A stretch of 64,000 nt of DNA from the NCBI GenBank assembly GCA_002298915.1, contig DBML01000004.1, positions 45,743-109,742 of the forward strand. The letters are read 5' to 3'. Below are positions 33,319-44,400 of this stretch, piece after piece. A program made the position numbers and the translations under genes. Origin of the DNA: Clostridium sp. UBA699 (GTDB taxonomy: Bacteria; Bacillota; Clostridia; Clostridiales; Clostridiaceae). The notes beneath the pieces were generated by a model. The model was not told the origin of the DNA and ran no database searches. It saw only the letters and a list, made by a program, of their open reading frames with translations. The stretch's first letter is position 1, and every line of letters begins with the position of its first letter.

Positions 33319-35394
33319 TTATTCCACACCCAATGCCTTAAAGACGGCTTCCTGCGGGGTTGAGTAAAATATCAAGCTAAATGCACCTATGAGGTCTGAC
33401 GGAACCGTTCCAAGTTCGGCGGCTGATGTTATAGGTATCAGTACCTTCTTCGCTCCAGCATCGAGGCAGACTTGCAGGACGCTCGCCAGCTCCTCAACTT
33501 TGAGGATTGTGCCGCTGATGCTGATTTCGCCCAGAACAGCAAGGCTTGATAGAGTCGGTTTACTTAAGGCGCAGGACGCGAGCGCAATAACAGATGGCAA
33601 TGTCAGGTATTTCGTCATTCCAATGCCGTTCAGGTCCTGGTAGTTGATAATGTAATCTTTCGTTGTTGTGCTGAGTTGTCCGCTAATCTGGTTACCGCTC
33701 GCCTTCAGATAGTTGAATGCGGTGTTTGTGGCTTCTTTTGCGTCACGATCTGAACCAAGCCCTGTGCGCTCAAATTTGCCGTTACCGGGAAGCATCTGCG
33801 TTTCGAGGCGATACACGCCTATCATTCCGGTCTTGCCCTGAGAGATTGTATAGACATTGCCAGGGTTCGTCAGCCCTTCGGGGATTATCTTTCCACCACC
33901 TTGCTCAGGCACTGAGACGTAATGTTCATCAAAGGTTTCATTGTCGATGTAGGAGAAGTTCACATCGTAGAACTCCATCCCGCCAATTTTCTTTAGCTGT
34001 TCCTTAACACGGCGGCGCATTTCGAGTGCAAATGTCAATATTTCCTTAATCTCATCTTTTTTGAACTCGGCGTTTGGATAAAGCAGTTTGGTAAAGCCGG
34101 ATACTATTTTACGGACGGCAATAACATCACGCTGATTCAGGTTGCTGCCAAACCGAAAGTATTTGTCACAGACATCTCCGAACGGCTCTTTTCGCATCTG
34201 CCGCATGAACTCGGCGAGGTAATCGGTGATGAAACCATAGTCGTTGGTGAACGATTCGGGACGGTATTTCGGAATCTCCCAACCCGGCACATAGCAGTGC
34301 ATGCGGTCGAGAAACGCCGTATCATACGCCATCGCTTCAGGGAACGGGTCAAACAGGTGCGAGGTTTTCAAAAGCACGTCCACGCTCTGGTTGATGTTGC
34401 CCACGAACACCATAGAAGCGGAAGCCGCCTTTTCCTCTTTACCTCTGGCGAAAGAGCCGGAAGCCATATAGTCCTTCATTATCTGAATGCCATCTTTATC
34501 CTTAAACGTGATGCCCGCTACTTCGTCGAAAGCCACGCAGTCCCAAAGTCCCACAAGCCCGACTTGCTTGCTCGACATATTGTAGAATAGGTTAGCAACT
34601 GTGGTTTGTCCGCCGGACACGAGGATAGAGTTTGGCGAAATTTCCTTATAAAGGTGCGACTTACCTGTGCTTCTTGGTCCCAGTTCGCAGTAGTTGAAGT
34701 TGTTTTCAATTAGCGGTAACATACGGGCAAGTTGTAGCCACTTCTCGCGATTGGTAAAGTGGTCGGCTTCCATTCCCGTAGAGCGAAGCAAAACAGTAAT
34801 CCACTCGTCCTTGGTAAAGGCGCGGCGTCCGTTCTTTATTTCGTCCATATCGATGTGCGGCATCTGAATCGGTGTCAATTTTACTATGCGGATTGGCGTG
34901 GACTTTTTGTCTTCCTCAATATACTCATATTCAAGCCCGATAATACACCAGATACCGCCGCAGAGCAGGCGGTCGTATTTCGATACATAGTCTGAAGATA
35001 TAGGAATGTTTCGAACGCCAAGGTTTGAGAAGTCGGCCTCGTATCGGTCTTGTTTTATATTCAGGCTCACCGTTATGCGGTCGATGACCGTGTAACTGCC
35101 GCGTTCACGGAGCGACGACAGCACTTTTTGTGCTTCGTCAGGGCGCACGAAGTTTTCCGAAAGGATTCGTTTGACGTTCGCAACGCCGGTTTCGATAATT
35201 TGAGGGTCGTCGGAAGAGCAGTACTGCCCAAGCAAAAATTCCAAGACATAGACAGGCACATTTGCCCCCTCTTTGATAGCCTTGGTCAGGTCTTTACGGA
35301 CAATTTTGCCATCGAAATGCTCTCGCAGTTTTCGATTGATGACTTCATTTGCGTCATCTACTTCCGATGTATACCCATTTGATTCTAAATCCAT
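33319..35394 (-). CDS. brxL: BREX type 1 Lon-like ATPase/protease BrxL
   Basis: The 691-residue protein has an N-terminal helical region, Walker A GPRSTGKSH (239-247), an AAA+ core with CVAFDEVAGITFKD, and a C-terminal Lon-like protease domain (TLPSVIALASCALSK near the serine region, AGAKKVLIPITSA with the lysine). In BREX type 1 it is a DNA-binding AAA+ ring needed for phage exclusion. It is last of the six core genes, after pglZ (19 bases apart), with AAGGAGG before the ATG. No breaks seen. Confidence 0.92.
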   Translation of the reverse strand: MDLESNGYTSEVDDANEVINRKLREHFDGKIVRKDLTKAIKEGANVPVYVLEFLLGQYCSSDDPQIIETGVANVKRILSENFVRPDEAQKVLSSLRERGSYTVIDRITVSLNIKQDRYEADFSNLGVRNIPISSDYVSKYDRLLCGGIWCIIGLEYEYIEEDKKSTPIRIVKLTPIQMPHIDMDEIKNGRRAFTKDEWITVLLRSTGMEADHFTNREKWLQLARMLPLIENNFNYCELGPRSTGKSHLYKEISPNSILVSGGQTTVANLFYNMSSKQVGLVGLWDCVAFDEVAGITFKDKDGIQIMKDYMASGSFARGKEEKAASASMVFVGNINQSVDVLLKTSHLFDPFPEAMAYDTAFLDRMHCYVPGWEIPKYRPESFTNDYGFITDYLAEFMRQMRKEPFGDVCDKYFRFGSNLNQRDVIAVRKIVSGFTKLLYPNAEFKKDEIKEILTFALEMRRRVKEQLKKIGGMEFYDVNFSYIDNETFDEHYVSVPEQGGGKIIPEGLTNPGNVYTISQGKTGMIGVYRLETQMLPGNGKFERTGLGSDRDAKEATNTAFNYLKASGNQISGQLSTTTKDYIINYQDLNGIGMTKYLTLPSVIALASCALSKPTLSSLAVLGEISISGTILKVEELASVLQVCLDAGAKKVLIPITSAAELGTVPSDLIGAFSLIFYSTPQEAVFKALGVE

Positions 35395-35412
35395 AGCAGA
35401 ATCCTCCTTGTG

Positions 35413-38004
35413 TTACAGATCAAAGCCGAAATCATCGGCAAACGCTATGTCAATGCGGAACTCGACCTCTTCAGGAGCATCCGTATCGTTTGCAATGACA
35501 AGGCGGTATAATTTGTTTTTATTGTACTGCGCCTGTTTCAGAGTAAATCTAACTCTAAACACGCGGTCAGAGGCATTATTGCTTGTTCTGTCAGCAATAA
35601 CCGTCTGGAAGTCGCTAACAGGTGCGCCAACTTCATCGGTAAAATACAAGGTGTAATTGCATGGCTGAACCTTATCACCAATAGGCTGCTTTTGCAGGAA
35701 GTCTAGAGAGAACATCAGGTTTGACACCTTGCGGCTTTCAGATATGAGTGAAAGACCCGGATTCTGCACCTCAATGTACTTCTTGTATCCTGTCCGCATT
35801 CCCTTGTATACGATAACGGGCACGACCATCTCCTGCATACTAATGCCACCATGGACATAGTTCTCACCGCCGCCCTGTACTTTGATACGGACTGTATCCT
35901 GCGGAGCGTAGCCTTTCATTGGCTCGCCACCGATAGTCCGTTCTGTTTTAACGGGCAGCAGATAATCAGCATTCGTTTTTGGCGACACTAGTGCATAACG
36001 TCTACCGAGTTCCAATATATCGCCGCTAAAGGTCTGCTTGCTGATTTTCTGGCTTTCCTCAAGTGGCTTGTAGGTGTATAGGAAGCCGTGGTCGGCGGTG
36101 ATGAAGATATTCACCCCACTTAGGTCGTTTACGATAATCTTGACAATGGCGGTCAATTCATCGATTGCATCGTTGCATGCCTCAAACACTTTTGTTTCGG
36201 TGGCGACTTTATCACCAAGAGCGTCAATCGTGTTATGGTAGATATAAATAATCTCCTTGCCTGCAACCAATACACGCCGTTCTTGTTTTTTCATTTGAAG
36301 CAGTTCTTTATAGGTAACCGCTACGCTCTCGGAGTTGGCGGCTTTCAGTATCGTGCCACGTTGAGCGGTACTGACAGTCGGACTGCCGTTTACTAATATA
36401 TCCATCTTCTCGTTTGCCGAAACCTCTTTGCCAGGCAGGAGAGCTGCCATCCCGAATTTTGTGATGCTTGGGAACACCGCTTGCACGGCTTCAAGTGTAG
36501 CCGTACCCTTGGTGGCATGACTCAGGGTTTCAGATAGTTCGGCGGCGACCTCGTAGCGAAGGGCATCCGAAATTACTACGAACACACGGTTACTCTTGCT
36601 TACGTTCGGTGAAACATAACGGTTATAGAATCTTCGCTGTTCATTTATCTCTGAAACATAACCAAGCGACTCCAAATCGCCTGCTATGGCTTTTGTCCAA
36701 GTAGAAGTGAGTTGCTTCAGGAACCACTCACGATATAAACCCTCGACTACATCGGAACACTTCTTCAAAGCATCTTCCAATAGGGCATTCGGACTTTTCA
36801 GGGTATTGCCGAAGCAGAAGTGGAAATGCCTATAATGGCTGTCCATCTCATAAGCATCGGTTGTATATAACTTCCAGACCTTCACAGGTTCAACGATATG
36901 AAATCCGTCTATGTGCGAGAGATAAAACTCTTGCATTTTTGCGATGTAATACAGACTTTCGAGGTAATCCTCGGTCAGGGCATACCAAGCGGCGGTGCGT
37001 CGGTTTTCGACAGCACCAATGATGTCCTCAACTTTAATGACGTTCTCATTAATCTCTTTAAAATAACGCTTGAGTATGCTTTCGTTGATAGCTGGGAATG
37101 TATCACTCTTTAGAAGGATACTTATTTCTGTCTTGTCAAAGCGGTCACCAAGGCGCAATTCACGCTCTACATGATGGCAAATCTCCTCCAAGTCACTGCT
37201 ACCGTCGCTGCGTTGCCATTCATGAACAAGCTGATAGCAGTACGCTTTGTTGGAATCGGACGCAAACCGCTCCAGACCTCGCAGGGCAGAAGCCGACATC
37301 GTCTGTGACAGGGCGGTGATGAGGATATGTGCGGCAAGTTCGGAAAGCGGGCGGTCGTCGCTATTTTGATAGCCTGTGTACTTCTGAACTAACTGCCAGA
37401 ACGCTTCAATGTTGCCAAACTTCTCAATATTAATTAGTGCATCATTACTTTCTTTTTCCAAGCCTGCCGACAGAACAGCGATGATAACATCCTGTGCCGA
37501 TCCACCATTTATTCCGCACAGCACCGCCATAATGTCAATGTGCAGCTGCAGTGGTGTCTGGTAAGTATGCCCGATTCTTTTCAGCTTCGCCTTGCGGTCT
37601 TTGTTGTCGAGGAATTTGGAGTACAGTTTCATGGTCTTGCGCATTGCCGATGACGGCTCCACGAGCAGCTCCTCCATTTGGAGCGACACAAGGTCAGCGC
37701 GGAAATCCTCGCTATAAAGCTTGATGTCCAGCAGCCAGTCGTCATGCTGGTCTTTCTCGTAGGACAGCGGGTCATAGACAAGGTAGTCGCCCGTCAAATC
37801 ATCAGCTGACAGCATTTTTTTGACGGCGAAGTTGTTTGACCCGGTAAGTTTGACGACGCTCACTCCGGGCAGGTCGAGTTCGTCAACTCCATCTGCAAAT
37901 TCACCGTCTTCGTCGTGCCAGAAGACGATTCGGCGTTTATGAAATTCAGTCAGAGGCGCGGTGAACCGTTCTGCGAGTCTAAGTTTTATCGTTTCTGACA
38001 GCAT
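35413..38004 (-). CDS. pglZ: BREX type 1 phosphatase-like protein PglZ
   Basis: The 863-residue protein carries the alkaline-phosphatase-superfamily PglZ domain: VFVVISDALRYEVAAEL near residue 476 and FITADHGFLYTYKP near 636, which hold metal ligands. The N-terminal part (RIVFWHDEDGEF, DLTGDYLVYDP) is that of type A PglZ. It is needed for both exclusion of phage and host methylation in BREX. AGGAGG before the ATG; ten bases from pglX. Confidence 0.93.
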   Translation of the reverse strand: MLSETIKLRLAERFTAPLTEFHKRRIVFWHDEDGEFADGVDELDLPGVSVVKLTGSNNFAVKKMLSADDLTGDYLVYDPLSYEKDQHDDWLLDIKLYSEDFRADLVSLQMEELLVEPSSAMRKTMKLYSKFLDNKDRKAKLKRIGHTYQTPLQLHIDIMAVLCGINGGSAQDVIIAVLSAGLEKESNDALINIEKFGNIEAFWQLVQKYTGYQNSDDRPLSELAAHILITALSQTMSASALRGLERFASDSNKAYCYQLVHEWQRSDGSSDLEEICHHVERELRLGDRFDKTEISILLKSDTFPAINESILKRYFKEINENVIKVEDIIGAVENRRTAAWYALTEDYLESLYYIAKMQEFYLSHIDGFHIVEPVKVWKLYTTDAYEMDSHYRHFHFCFGNTLKSPNALLEDALKKCSDVVEGLYREWFLKQLTSTWTKAIAGDLESLGYVSEINEQRRFYNRYVSPNVSKSNRVFVVISDALRYEVAAELSETLSHATKGTATLEAVQAVFPSITKFGMAALLPGKEVSANEKMDILVNGSPTVSTAQRGTILKAANSESVAVTYKELLQMKKQERRVLVAGKEIIYIYHNTIDALGDKVATETKVFEACNDAIDELTAIVKIIVNDLSGVNIFITADHGFLYTYKPLEESQKISKQTFSGDILELGRRYALVSPKTNADYLLPVKTERTIGGEPMKGYAPQDTVRIKVQGGGENYVHGGISMQEMVVPVIVYKGMRTGYKKYIEVQNPGLSLISESRKVSNLMFSLDFLQKQPIGDKVQPCNYTLYFTDEVGAPVSDFQTVIADRTSNNASDRVFRVRFTLKQAQYNKNKLYRLVIANDTDAPEEVEFRIDIAFADDFGFDL

Positions 38005-38013
38005 AGTGTCCTC

Positions 38014-41000
38014 CTATATCTTCGCCAGAACAACTGTGAAGATCTCATAGTTCTTCTTTACACCCTCGTCGAGGTCAATCTCGATGTTTTGGTCGGCGAG
38101 GTGATGTACCTTTTCTTCAAAGGCAGTGATTTCTTTCAGTTGTTCTGACAGTTTATCCTGTTGTTTTACCAGCCGTGCTCGTTCCGATCCCGTAGCGGTG
38201 CTCAGAGCGGCAGCGATGTGCGAAAGCTGTGTACGGTAACGCTCCTGCTGCTCGTGGACATAATCTGTACGCAGCTTGGCCATTAGGTCGGACTGATAGC
38301 GATGCAAATAGACAAGCGACTTGAATCCGTTTTTCTTGCCACTATCAAACAGCCAGTAAATCGGGCGTTTCTGATAAATCTTGCAATGGTCGGTGTAGAA
38401 ATCATTCAGGAAGTAGTTTCTAATAACCTCACGAGGTGTACCTTTACCTCCGAGCGCGTCGGCGATGAACTTCAAATTTTCCTCCAAGGTTTCCGCACCG
38501 TAGACCACGCGCACGAAGTCTACAAACCGCCCTAAAATATCATCGTCGAAATATTCGTCATCGCATATGGGGAGGATGTTGTCCTTGTCGGGGATAAATG
38601 AGTTGTATTTGCCCGCATCCCAGTCGCCGCCTGCGTAGGCAAGCCCCTCTGTATCGAGCGAGTACCGCCCGAACATACAACCCACAGCGTAACTTATCAG
38701 ACTGCGAATCTCGCGCCCCAAATCAGCACGGCGCACGGTCACGTCCTTATCTTCTACCCTCGGTGTAAGTTCGTCCTGCAAGCTGTATAAGTCAATAAAT
38801 ATACGGTTGAGTTCTTCTTCATTGGCTTTCATCGCGTCAAACCGCTCCGCCGCCTCGCACTGCCACTTGTTAAATGCCTCCGCAACAGTTCGTTCCCTGC
38901 AGAGTAGCGGGTGGTTCTTGAAATCCCACGAGGTTTCAAAAGCGTCCCAATCAGCACGGGAAAGGTTGATTAAGAATTCAACCTTTTGTGTTATAGCTGC
39001 ATGATAGGTATCATTTATTCGCAACGGTAATTCAGCAATACGACCGGGCTTGAAATCAAGTGTTTGAGCAATCGTTCCCAATAGATATGCTGAAATAGTT
39101 GAGTTAAGAAAGCCAAGTGCGTATTTTGTATTTTGGGGTTTGAACAAATACAGCATAGAACCTTTTGAATCAGCAAGTTTCCCTGTGCCCGAATACCGAC
39201 TCCCAAAATTTCCAGAACTCAATGCCGTCCAAGTAATACCCTCTTGGAAAATATAATCTAAGTTGTAATTGTGTGAGCGTATTCGTCCCGTCTTTTCATC
39301 AGCATAGTTCATTATTTCCAAACCGTCGTTTTCCCAGTTAACAAGATATTCGTCGTTACCATACCACTTGCGAAAGTCCCCACCTTTGTTATATGGGAAC
39401 CATTTCTTACCGCTATTCTTCGCACTTTCTCTATCAGCAAAACCGAACCCAATTCTCTGGCTTGAAACTTCAAACCAGAATCTTAGAAATAAATCATTAT
39501 TTGCTGTTGCCATACCCTCGCGGGTTTCCCCATAATTCGCAACTGACGTTGCATGGCTGTAGATTTCATAGATTTGATGCGAAACTGCGAACGAAATTGG
39601 CGCACCTGGAATTTTCCTGAAATCCGATGTAAACGCCGTAAAACGATAGCCACAATTAGGTTGTGTAATCGCTTCAATCGTTTTAACACGCTGAACTTCC
39701 ATGCCCCCGCGAAAATCCGTAAGGCCCAAATACTCCCCTGATGTTTTGGTGGTGGACACGCGGTAAACGAATGTGCATACAGGGACTGTGGCTTCTTCAA
39801 AGGCTGAGTATTCAAATTGAATCAAGCTAATTAGGTCTTTCGTGTCATAAATAAGGTTACGAAGTTTACTATATCGCTCAATGAACATCCAAACATAAGG
39901 TGTGAACATCCCGACATAACCGCCATGCCTTGTAAATTCTCCACACCGCTCTATAAAAGCCGAAAAAGTGTCATATTTCGTGTCTGGATAGTTGTCCTTT
40001 AAGAACTCAGCCATTTTTCCGTTCAGTCCTTTGTTGCCCATATACGGCGGATTGGTGACAACGACATCGTACTTCTGCGCCAAGAGCCTCTTAAAGTTCC
40101 AAGCGTTCAACTTCGCGTCGTAACTACCGTCAAACAATGTCATCTGCTGTTCTTTCGGAAGTTCTGGCATCGGTTCAAGTTTATCTATTTTCACGAGCGA
40201 GCCGTATTCCTCACCATCGGGAAATCCCGCAGGGTGATAGACCTGCGGCTTCACGCCATCGGTGAAAATACGACGGTTGTACTGCCGTGCTTTCATCATC
40301 AGCGAGAAATACGCAAGTTGATATGCCCTGCAGTCTATGTCGAGACCGTATATATTTTTCTCAAGTATTAATTTTGCTGCATCGCGGGGACTTACACCCA
40401 CACTCTCGTAGATCTGCATCAGGACGTCAAAGGCGTAAACTAATATATGACCGCTGCCCATACAGGGATCGATCAGGCGGATATCCTCGGGCGACTTCAC
40501 AGGTGACTGAGAGCGTAGAACGTGTAGACGCTCTGCTACTTCCGGAGTTTGCTCTGCTTCGTCGAGGTAGTATTTCCAATTCGCTTTCAGCGTAGGGTTC
40601 GGATGCGATTCAAGCCACAGCCGTCCGAGAGAGTTCTCCACCATATACCGAACAATCCAGTCCGGTGTGAAAAGCTGCGTGGCAGCAGGAATTTTTTCCT
40701 TGGTGATTTTCACGTTCTTTTTAAGGCCATCAAACACAGCTTGCTTCGGTTCGGTGTTGTAATACTGATACATCCACCCAATAATCTGTACGGCATCCTT
40801 CCAGTCGTCCTCGTCGATGTCCTTCACAAGGCGGGCGAGTACACTTTCCTGTTTGAGGATGTTGTTCGGCAACAGCATCTCGGTGTAGCTTCCGAGTTTC
40901 TCGAACATCTCCGGTAGAGCGGCGTTCAGCGCGTTGCACTGGGTGAGCAATAGATAACGGTAGAGTTCTTCCGTTTGGTTGGCGTTCAGCATTTCGGAAA

Positions 41001-41388
41001 CTTTCGATTTGTCCAAACCTTCCAGTTCGAGGTGCAGAACGTCCTTGAGAATTTCGGGGTTGAAACCGCCACTCGTGTCCGAAAACACGCGGACATGGGT
41101 CGGCAGATAATCGTTGACCTCCATAAAGCGGAGAGCAACAAAGCGGTTGAACCAAGAGTATGCCACTTCCTCAACTGCTTGCTCAAAGCCGTTTCTCTTT
41201 ATTTCGCTGACAAAAGCTGCACGTTGCCGCTTCTCGTCTGCGGACAGCACACGCCCGGCGATAACTGCGGCATTCTCTTCGCCGTAGCCCTTGGCGCTGA
41301 TTCCGTATTGATAGGCGCGTTGCTTCACTTGCTCGATGAGTTCATTCCGCGCCCAAACTGCATATTTTTGTATGTTGTTTTTGTTCAT
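38014..41388 (-). CDS. pglX: BREX type 1 adenine-specific DNA methyltransferase PglX
   Basis: The 1124-residue protein has the N6-adenine methyltransferase core: DPCMGSGHILVYAFD near residue 308 for AdoMet and VVTNPPYMG near 447 for catalysis. The family is 1100-1200 residues long, so this one is complete. It marks host DNA at one strand of a non-palindromic site; the site cannot be read from the sequence. The frame is unbroken with no homopolymer run or inverted repeats that would suggest phase variation. Confidence 0.94.
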   Translation of the reverse strand: MNKNNIQKYAVWARNELIEQVKQRAYQYGISAKGYGEENAAVIAGRVLSADEKRQRAAFVSEIKRNGFEQAVEEVAYSWFNRFVALRFMEVNDYLPTHVRVFSDTSGGFNPEILKDVLHLELEGLDKSKVSEMLNANQTEELYRYLLLTQCNALNAALPEMFEKLGSYTEMLLPNNILKQESVLARLVKDIDEDDWKDAVQIIGWMYQYYNTEPKQAVFDGLKKNVKITKEKIPAATQLFTPDWIVRYMVENSLGRLWLESHPNPTLKANWKYYLDEAEQTPEVAERLHVLRSQSPVKSPEDIRLIDPCMGSGHILVYAFDVLMQIYESVGVSPRDAAKLILEKNIYGLDIDCRAYQLAYFSLMMKARQYNRRIFTDGVKPQVYHPAGFPDGEEYGSLVKIDKLEPMPELPKEQQMTLFDGSYDAKLNAWNFKRLLAQKYDVVVTNPPYMGNKGLNGKMAEFLKDNYPDTKYDTFSAFIERCGEFTRHGGYVGMFTPYVWMFIERYSKLRNLIYDTKDLISLIQFEYSAFEEATVPVCTFVYRVSTTKTSGEYLGLTDFRGGMEVQRVKTIEAITQPNCGYRFTAFTSDFRKIPGAPISFAVSHQIYEIYSHATSVANYGETREGMATANNDLFLRFWFEVSSQRIGFGFADRESAKNSGKKWFPYNKGGDFRKWYGNDEYLVNWENDGLEIMNYADEKTGRIRSHNYNLDYIFQEGITWTALSSGNFGSRYSGTGKLADSKGSMLYLFKPQNTKYALGFLNSTISAYLLGTIAQTLDFKPGRIAELPLRINDTYHAAITQKVEFLINLSRADWDAFETSWDFKNHPLLCRERTVAEAFNKWQCEAAERFDAMKANEEELNRIFIDLYSLQDELTPRVEDKDVTVRRADLGREIRSLISYAVGCMFGRYSLDTEGLAYAGGDWDAGKYNSFIPDKDNILPICDDEYFDDDILGRFVDFVRVVYGAETLEENLKFIADALGGKGTPREVIRNYFLNDFYTDHCKIYQKRPIYWLFDSGKKNGFKSLVYLHRYQSDLMAKLRTDYVHEQQERYRTQLSHIAAALSTATGSERARLVKQQDKLSEQLKEITAFEEKVHHLADQNIEIDLDEGVKKNYEIFTVVLAKI

Positions 41389-41402
41389 ATCAATGCCCTC
41401 GC

Positions 41403-44400
41403 TTAAATTATCTGAATTCCGTCGTTTGCTTCCAACGTGTCGTACAGCTTCTTGCGAATCGTTTCAAGGTAGACATCCACATCTTCTTTTGTGGTCAGCC
41501 GCTTGACAGGGAATACATCATACCGGCGCACCTGCACGATTTTTTGCTTCTTCAGCTTCTCTTCACCAGGAAGCGGCGGAGTCTCATGGAGGATGGATTC
41601 AATCCTCTTGCAAACTTGATCTTTATAGTTCTGTAACTGGGTAATTATAGCATCAAGCACGGTCAAGCTCGTTGCATCAGTGACTTTCTGCTTGTATTCG
41701 TTGAAACGGTCGTCAGCTTTTCGCACCTCTTCGACCGCTTTGCTTCCAACACCCGCGAGTGTGTGGACATCGCCCATGCACAGAGTAATGATGCCGCGCA
41801 CTTCCTCTTTCTTTTGCTCCAAAAGGATTCCGTAGGAGATCTTGATTGACTGTATCAGGTCAGATAGATCTTTGATTCTTGTGTATGGCTTCGCCATACC
41901 AAGGATAGCGGAGACCTCGCTGATTTTATATGTGGTGTCAGCGTCAGTAACGAAGTAATCCCGTTCATCTTGTAAACTTTTTTGCAGTGCCCTTGCAGAA
42001 TCGAAGATAGTCCGTTGGGACTTGAAAAAGGTTTCAATTTCCTCCATGTCATCGGACGCATCGAGCAAGTCATCTTGTTTGGCAAGAAGGCGTTTTAAGA
42101 GAGCCACATTGTCATTCTTCTGTGAGAGGACACCCTCAATTAGGTCGTGGGCGTTTTGCACGACGTCCTTTTGCGGATATCGGTCGTGGCTATATTCGTT
42201 GAGCAGAGTTTCGTATCGCCCAAGTTTTGTGGACAGTGTGTCTTTGACAAACGCCACCAAGCCATCCTCATCTTCTGCAATGCTCATTTGTCCGAGCCAT
42301 TCACGCAAGAACTTGACTGTTTTTCGCATATCGTCCTCAGAGGGAGCGATCCTACGGCTCACACTTGCCTTATCAATTTCAGACTTCACACGGAGGTAGC
42401 GGACGAGATTTTTATCATCCTTGCCTACGACCGCACCGCCATAGCGGATTTCTATCTTCTGTGTAACGATAAGCCTTGCCACAAGCGCAGCAATGTCAAT
42501 TTCTCGCCAACCGTAAGGTATCGCCTGATAGCGGCGCTGCACATCGCCCATCGACACAGGGACGTGGCTCATGTGGCGTTCCTCAAGCCACTGGCTGATT
42601 TCGTTCAGGGCAAACTCATTATTGCTGCCCATTCCGGCAATACCGCCTTGATACGGTTCGCTGTTCAGGATGGTCAAAATATCTGCGTCGCTATCATAGA
42701 AGGTGTTCACGAGGTTCAGCTTGGAGTAGACGCTCTCTATCAGTTGCTTCAAAGCTTCGTCCAGCTTGATCTTGGCATTGCCGTATTTTATTTCTATCTT
42801 TTCGCCGTAGATGAAGAATGCACCGCCAACGATAGCCTTTTCAATCTGAGCCTTCGCGCTCTCTTCCAGAGTGCGTGCTTGTGCCTGGCGCTTGCGAATA
42901 ATATCCTGAATGCTTTCAGGCAACTGGGACACGTTCTTCTGCTTGATGTATTTACGAATTTTCGCAGCTGTTTCTAGTTCCTCGAAATACTGTACTTCAT
43001 TGGACAGAAGGACAATAGCCTCATTGTTTGCCTGTGAATCCATGATCAGCTTCTGTTCGGAAACATTGTAATAGTCGCTCGCCACAGTCACGAAACGCAA
43101 GCGAACCCCGCCCTGTGCCGCACCAACAATGGTTTCGTCGATGTACTGGTCATAAGCGAAGTCATATTTATTGTATTTGTACTTTTTGGAAGGATAGAGT
43201 TCGCTGAATATTGTCTGCCCAATGCTCTGAACGATAGTCGCGCTGTCCACGGAAGTATTGCGGATGTCAATGGCAATATCCTGCTCCTCATCGGTCAGGA
43301 ACGAGTAGTTGTCGCCATTTCGTGCGACATAGTTCTGACGCTCCAAACGCTCCAGAGATTCAGCAATTTCGCGTCTCAGTGTTATCTTGTCCGTGCGGAT
43401 GTCATCAACCATCAGGATGGCGATATTATCGATGTTCGCCTTGATGTCATCAATATAGCGAATGAGGTAGAGCAATTTCAGAACGCTCACGTCACGCTGC
43501 TCCAAGCCATCGTGTTTATCTGCTGCAGTCTGGCAGCGGTCGATTACCCGACGTATGGGACTTTCAAGGAAGGTATGCACCGTATCATAGAACTGCGAGA
43601 AAGGCACAAGTGCGTTTTCGTCTTTGCCCTGTACTTTCTGTGCTGCTTCTTGGAAACCGGAGAGCATGGAGCGCTCACCGCCGGATAAGTGCTTGCCTGA
43701 ATTACCATGCTTGCGGATTTCAGCGAGTACCTTTTGGATAATGATGAACTGGTACGGTACAAAGGGATAGGTTGCGGAGAATTCCGCTCCACTAACATAA
43801 CCTTTGATGTCGAGTACTGCCTCGGTAAAAGTAAAGAGGTTCTTTAAGACTGCGTGTTCCTTGTCATAGACCATACGGAGAAGCTGGTCGGCATCCGGGG
43901 TCTTTTCAAGGATACGCTTTTTTATTACCTCATCCACCGAAGCAGAGGATAATGAAAGACGTGTGTTGAAACGACCTTGAATTTTGGAGAAGTCATCTCC
44001 ACTGATTTTCACCACTGAGTCGATAGCTTCTTGGCTTGTGACCATCACCCAGACTTTTCCTCTGCATTTGCTTCCGAGTTCCTCAACGATGGACTGGAGA
44101 TTAATCATCAGGTTGCCATCATCGCCGATGTACTGGCCAACCTCGTCCACGCAGAACAGAAGACGGAAGTCCTTACCCTTGGAATCAACGTATTCTTTGA
44201 TTTCCTCTACGAGTTGCTTAATGCTCATATCCCCGTTTTCTTCGCCGTTGAACCAGTTGCGGGCGGCGGTTTCACTCATGCCAAGAACACTTTGCAGGAC
44301 GGACACGATATCGTCCTCAAAAAAAGCATAGGAAGCTCTGGACTCTATCCATGGTGCGCCGTTGACTTCCTCAAACTCCTTGCGGAAAGCGTCGGTCTTG

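Noticed and set aside
38014..41388. Phase variation of pglX
   Set aside because: No simple-sequence run or inverted repeats with a recombinase gene that would flip or slip the gene were found.
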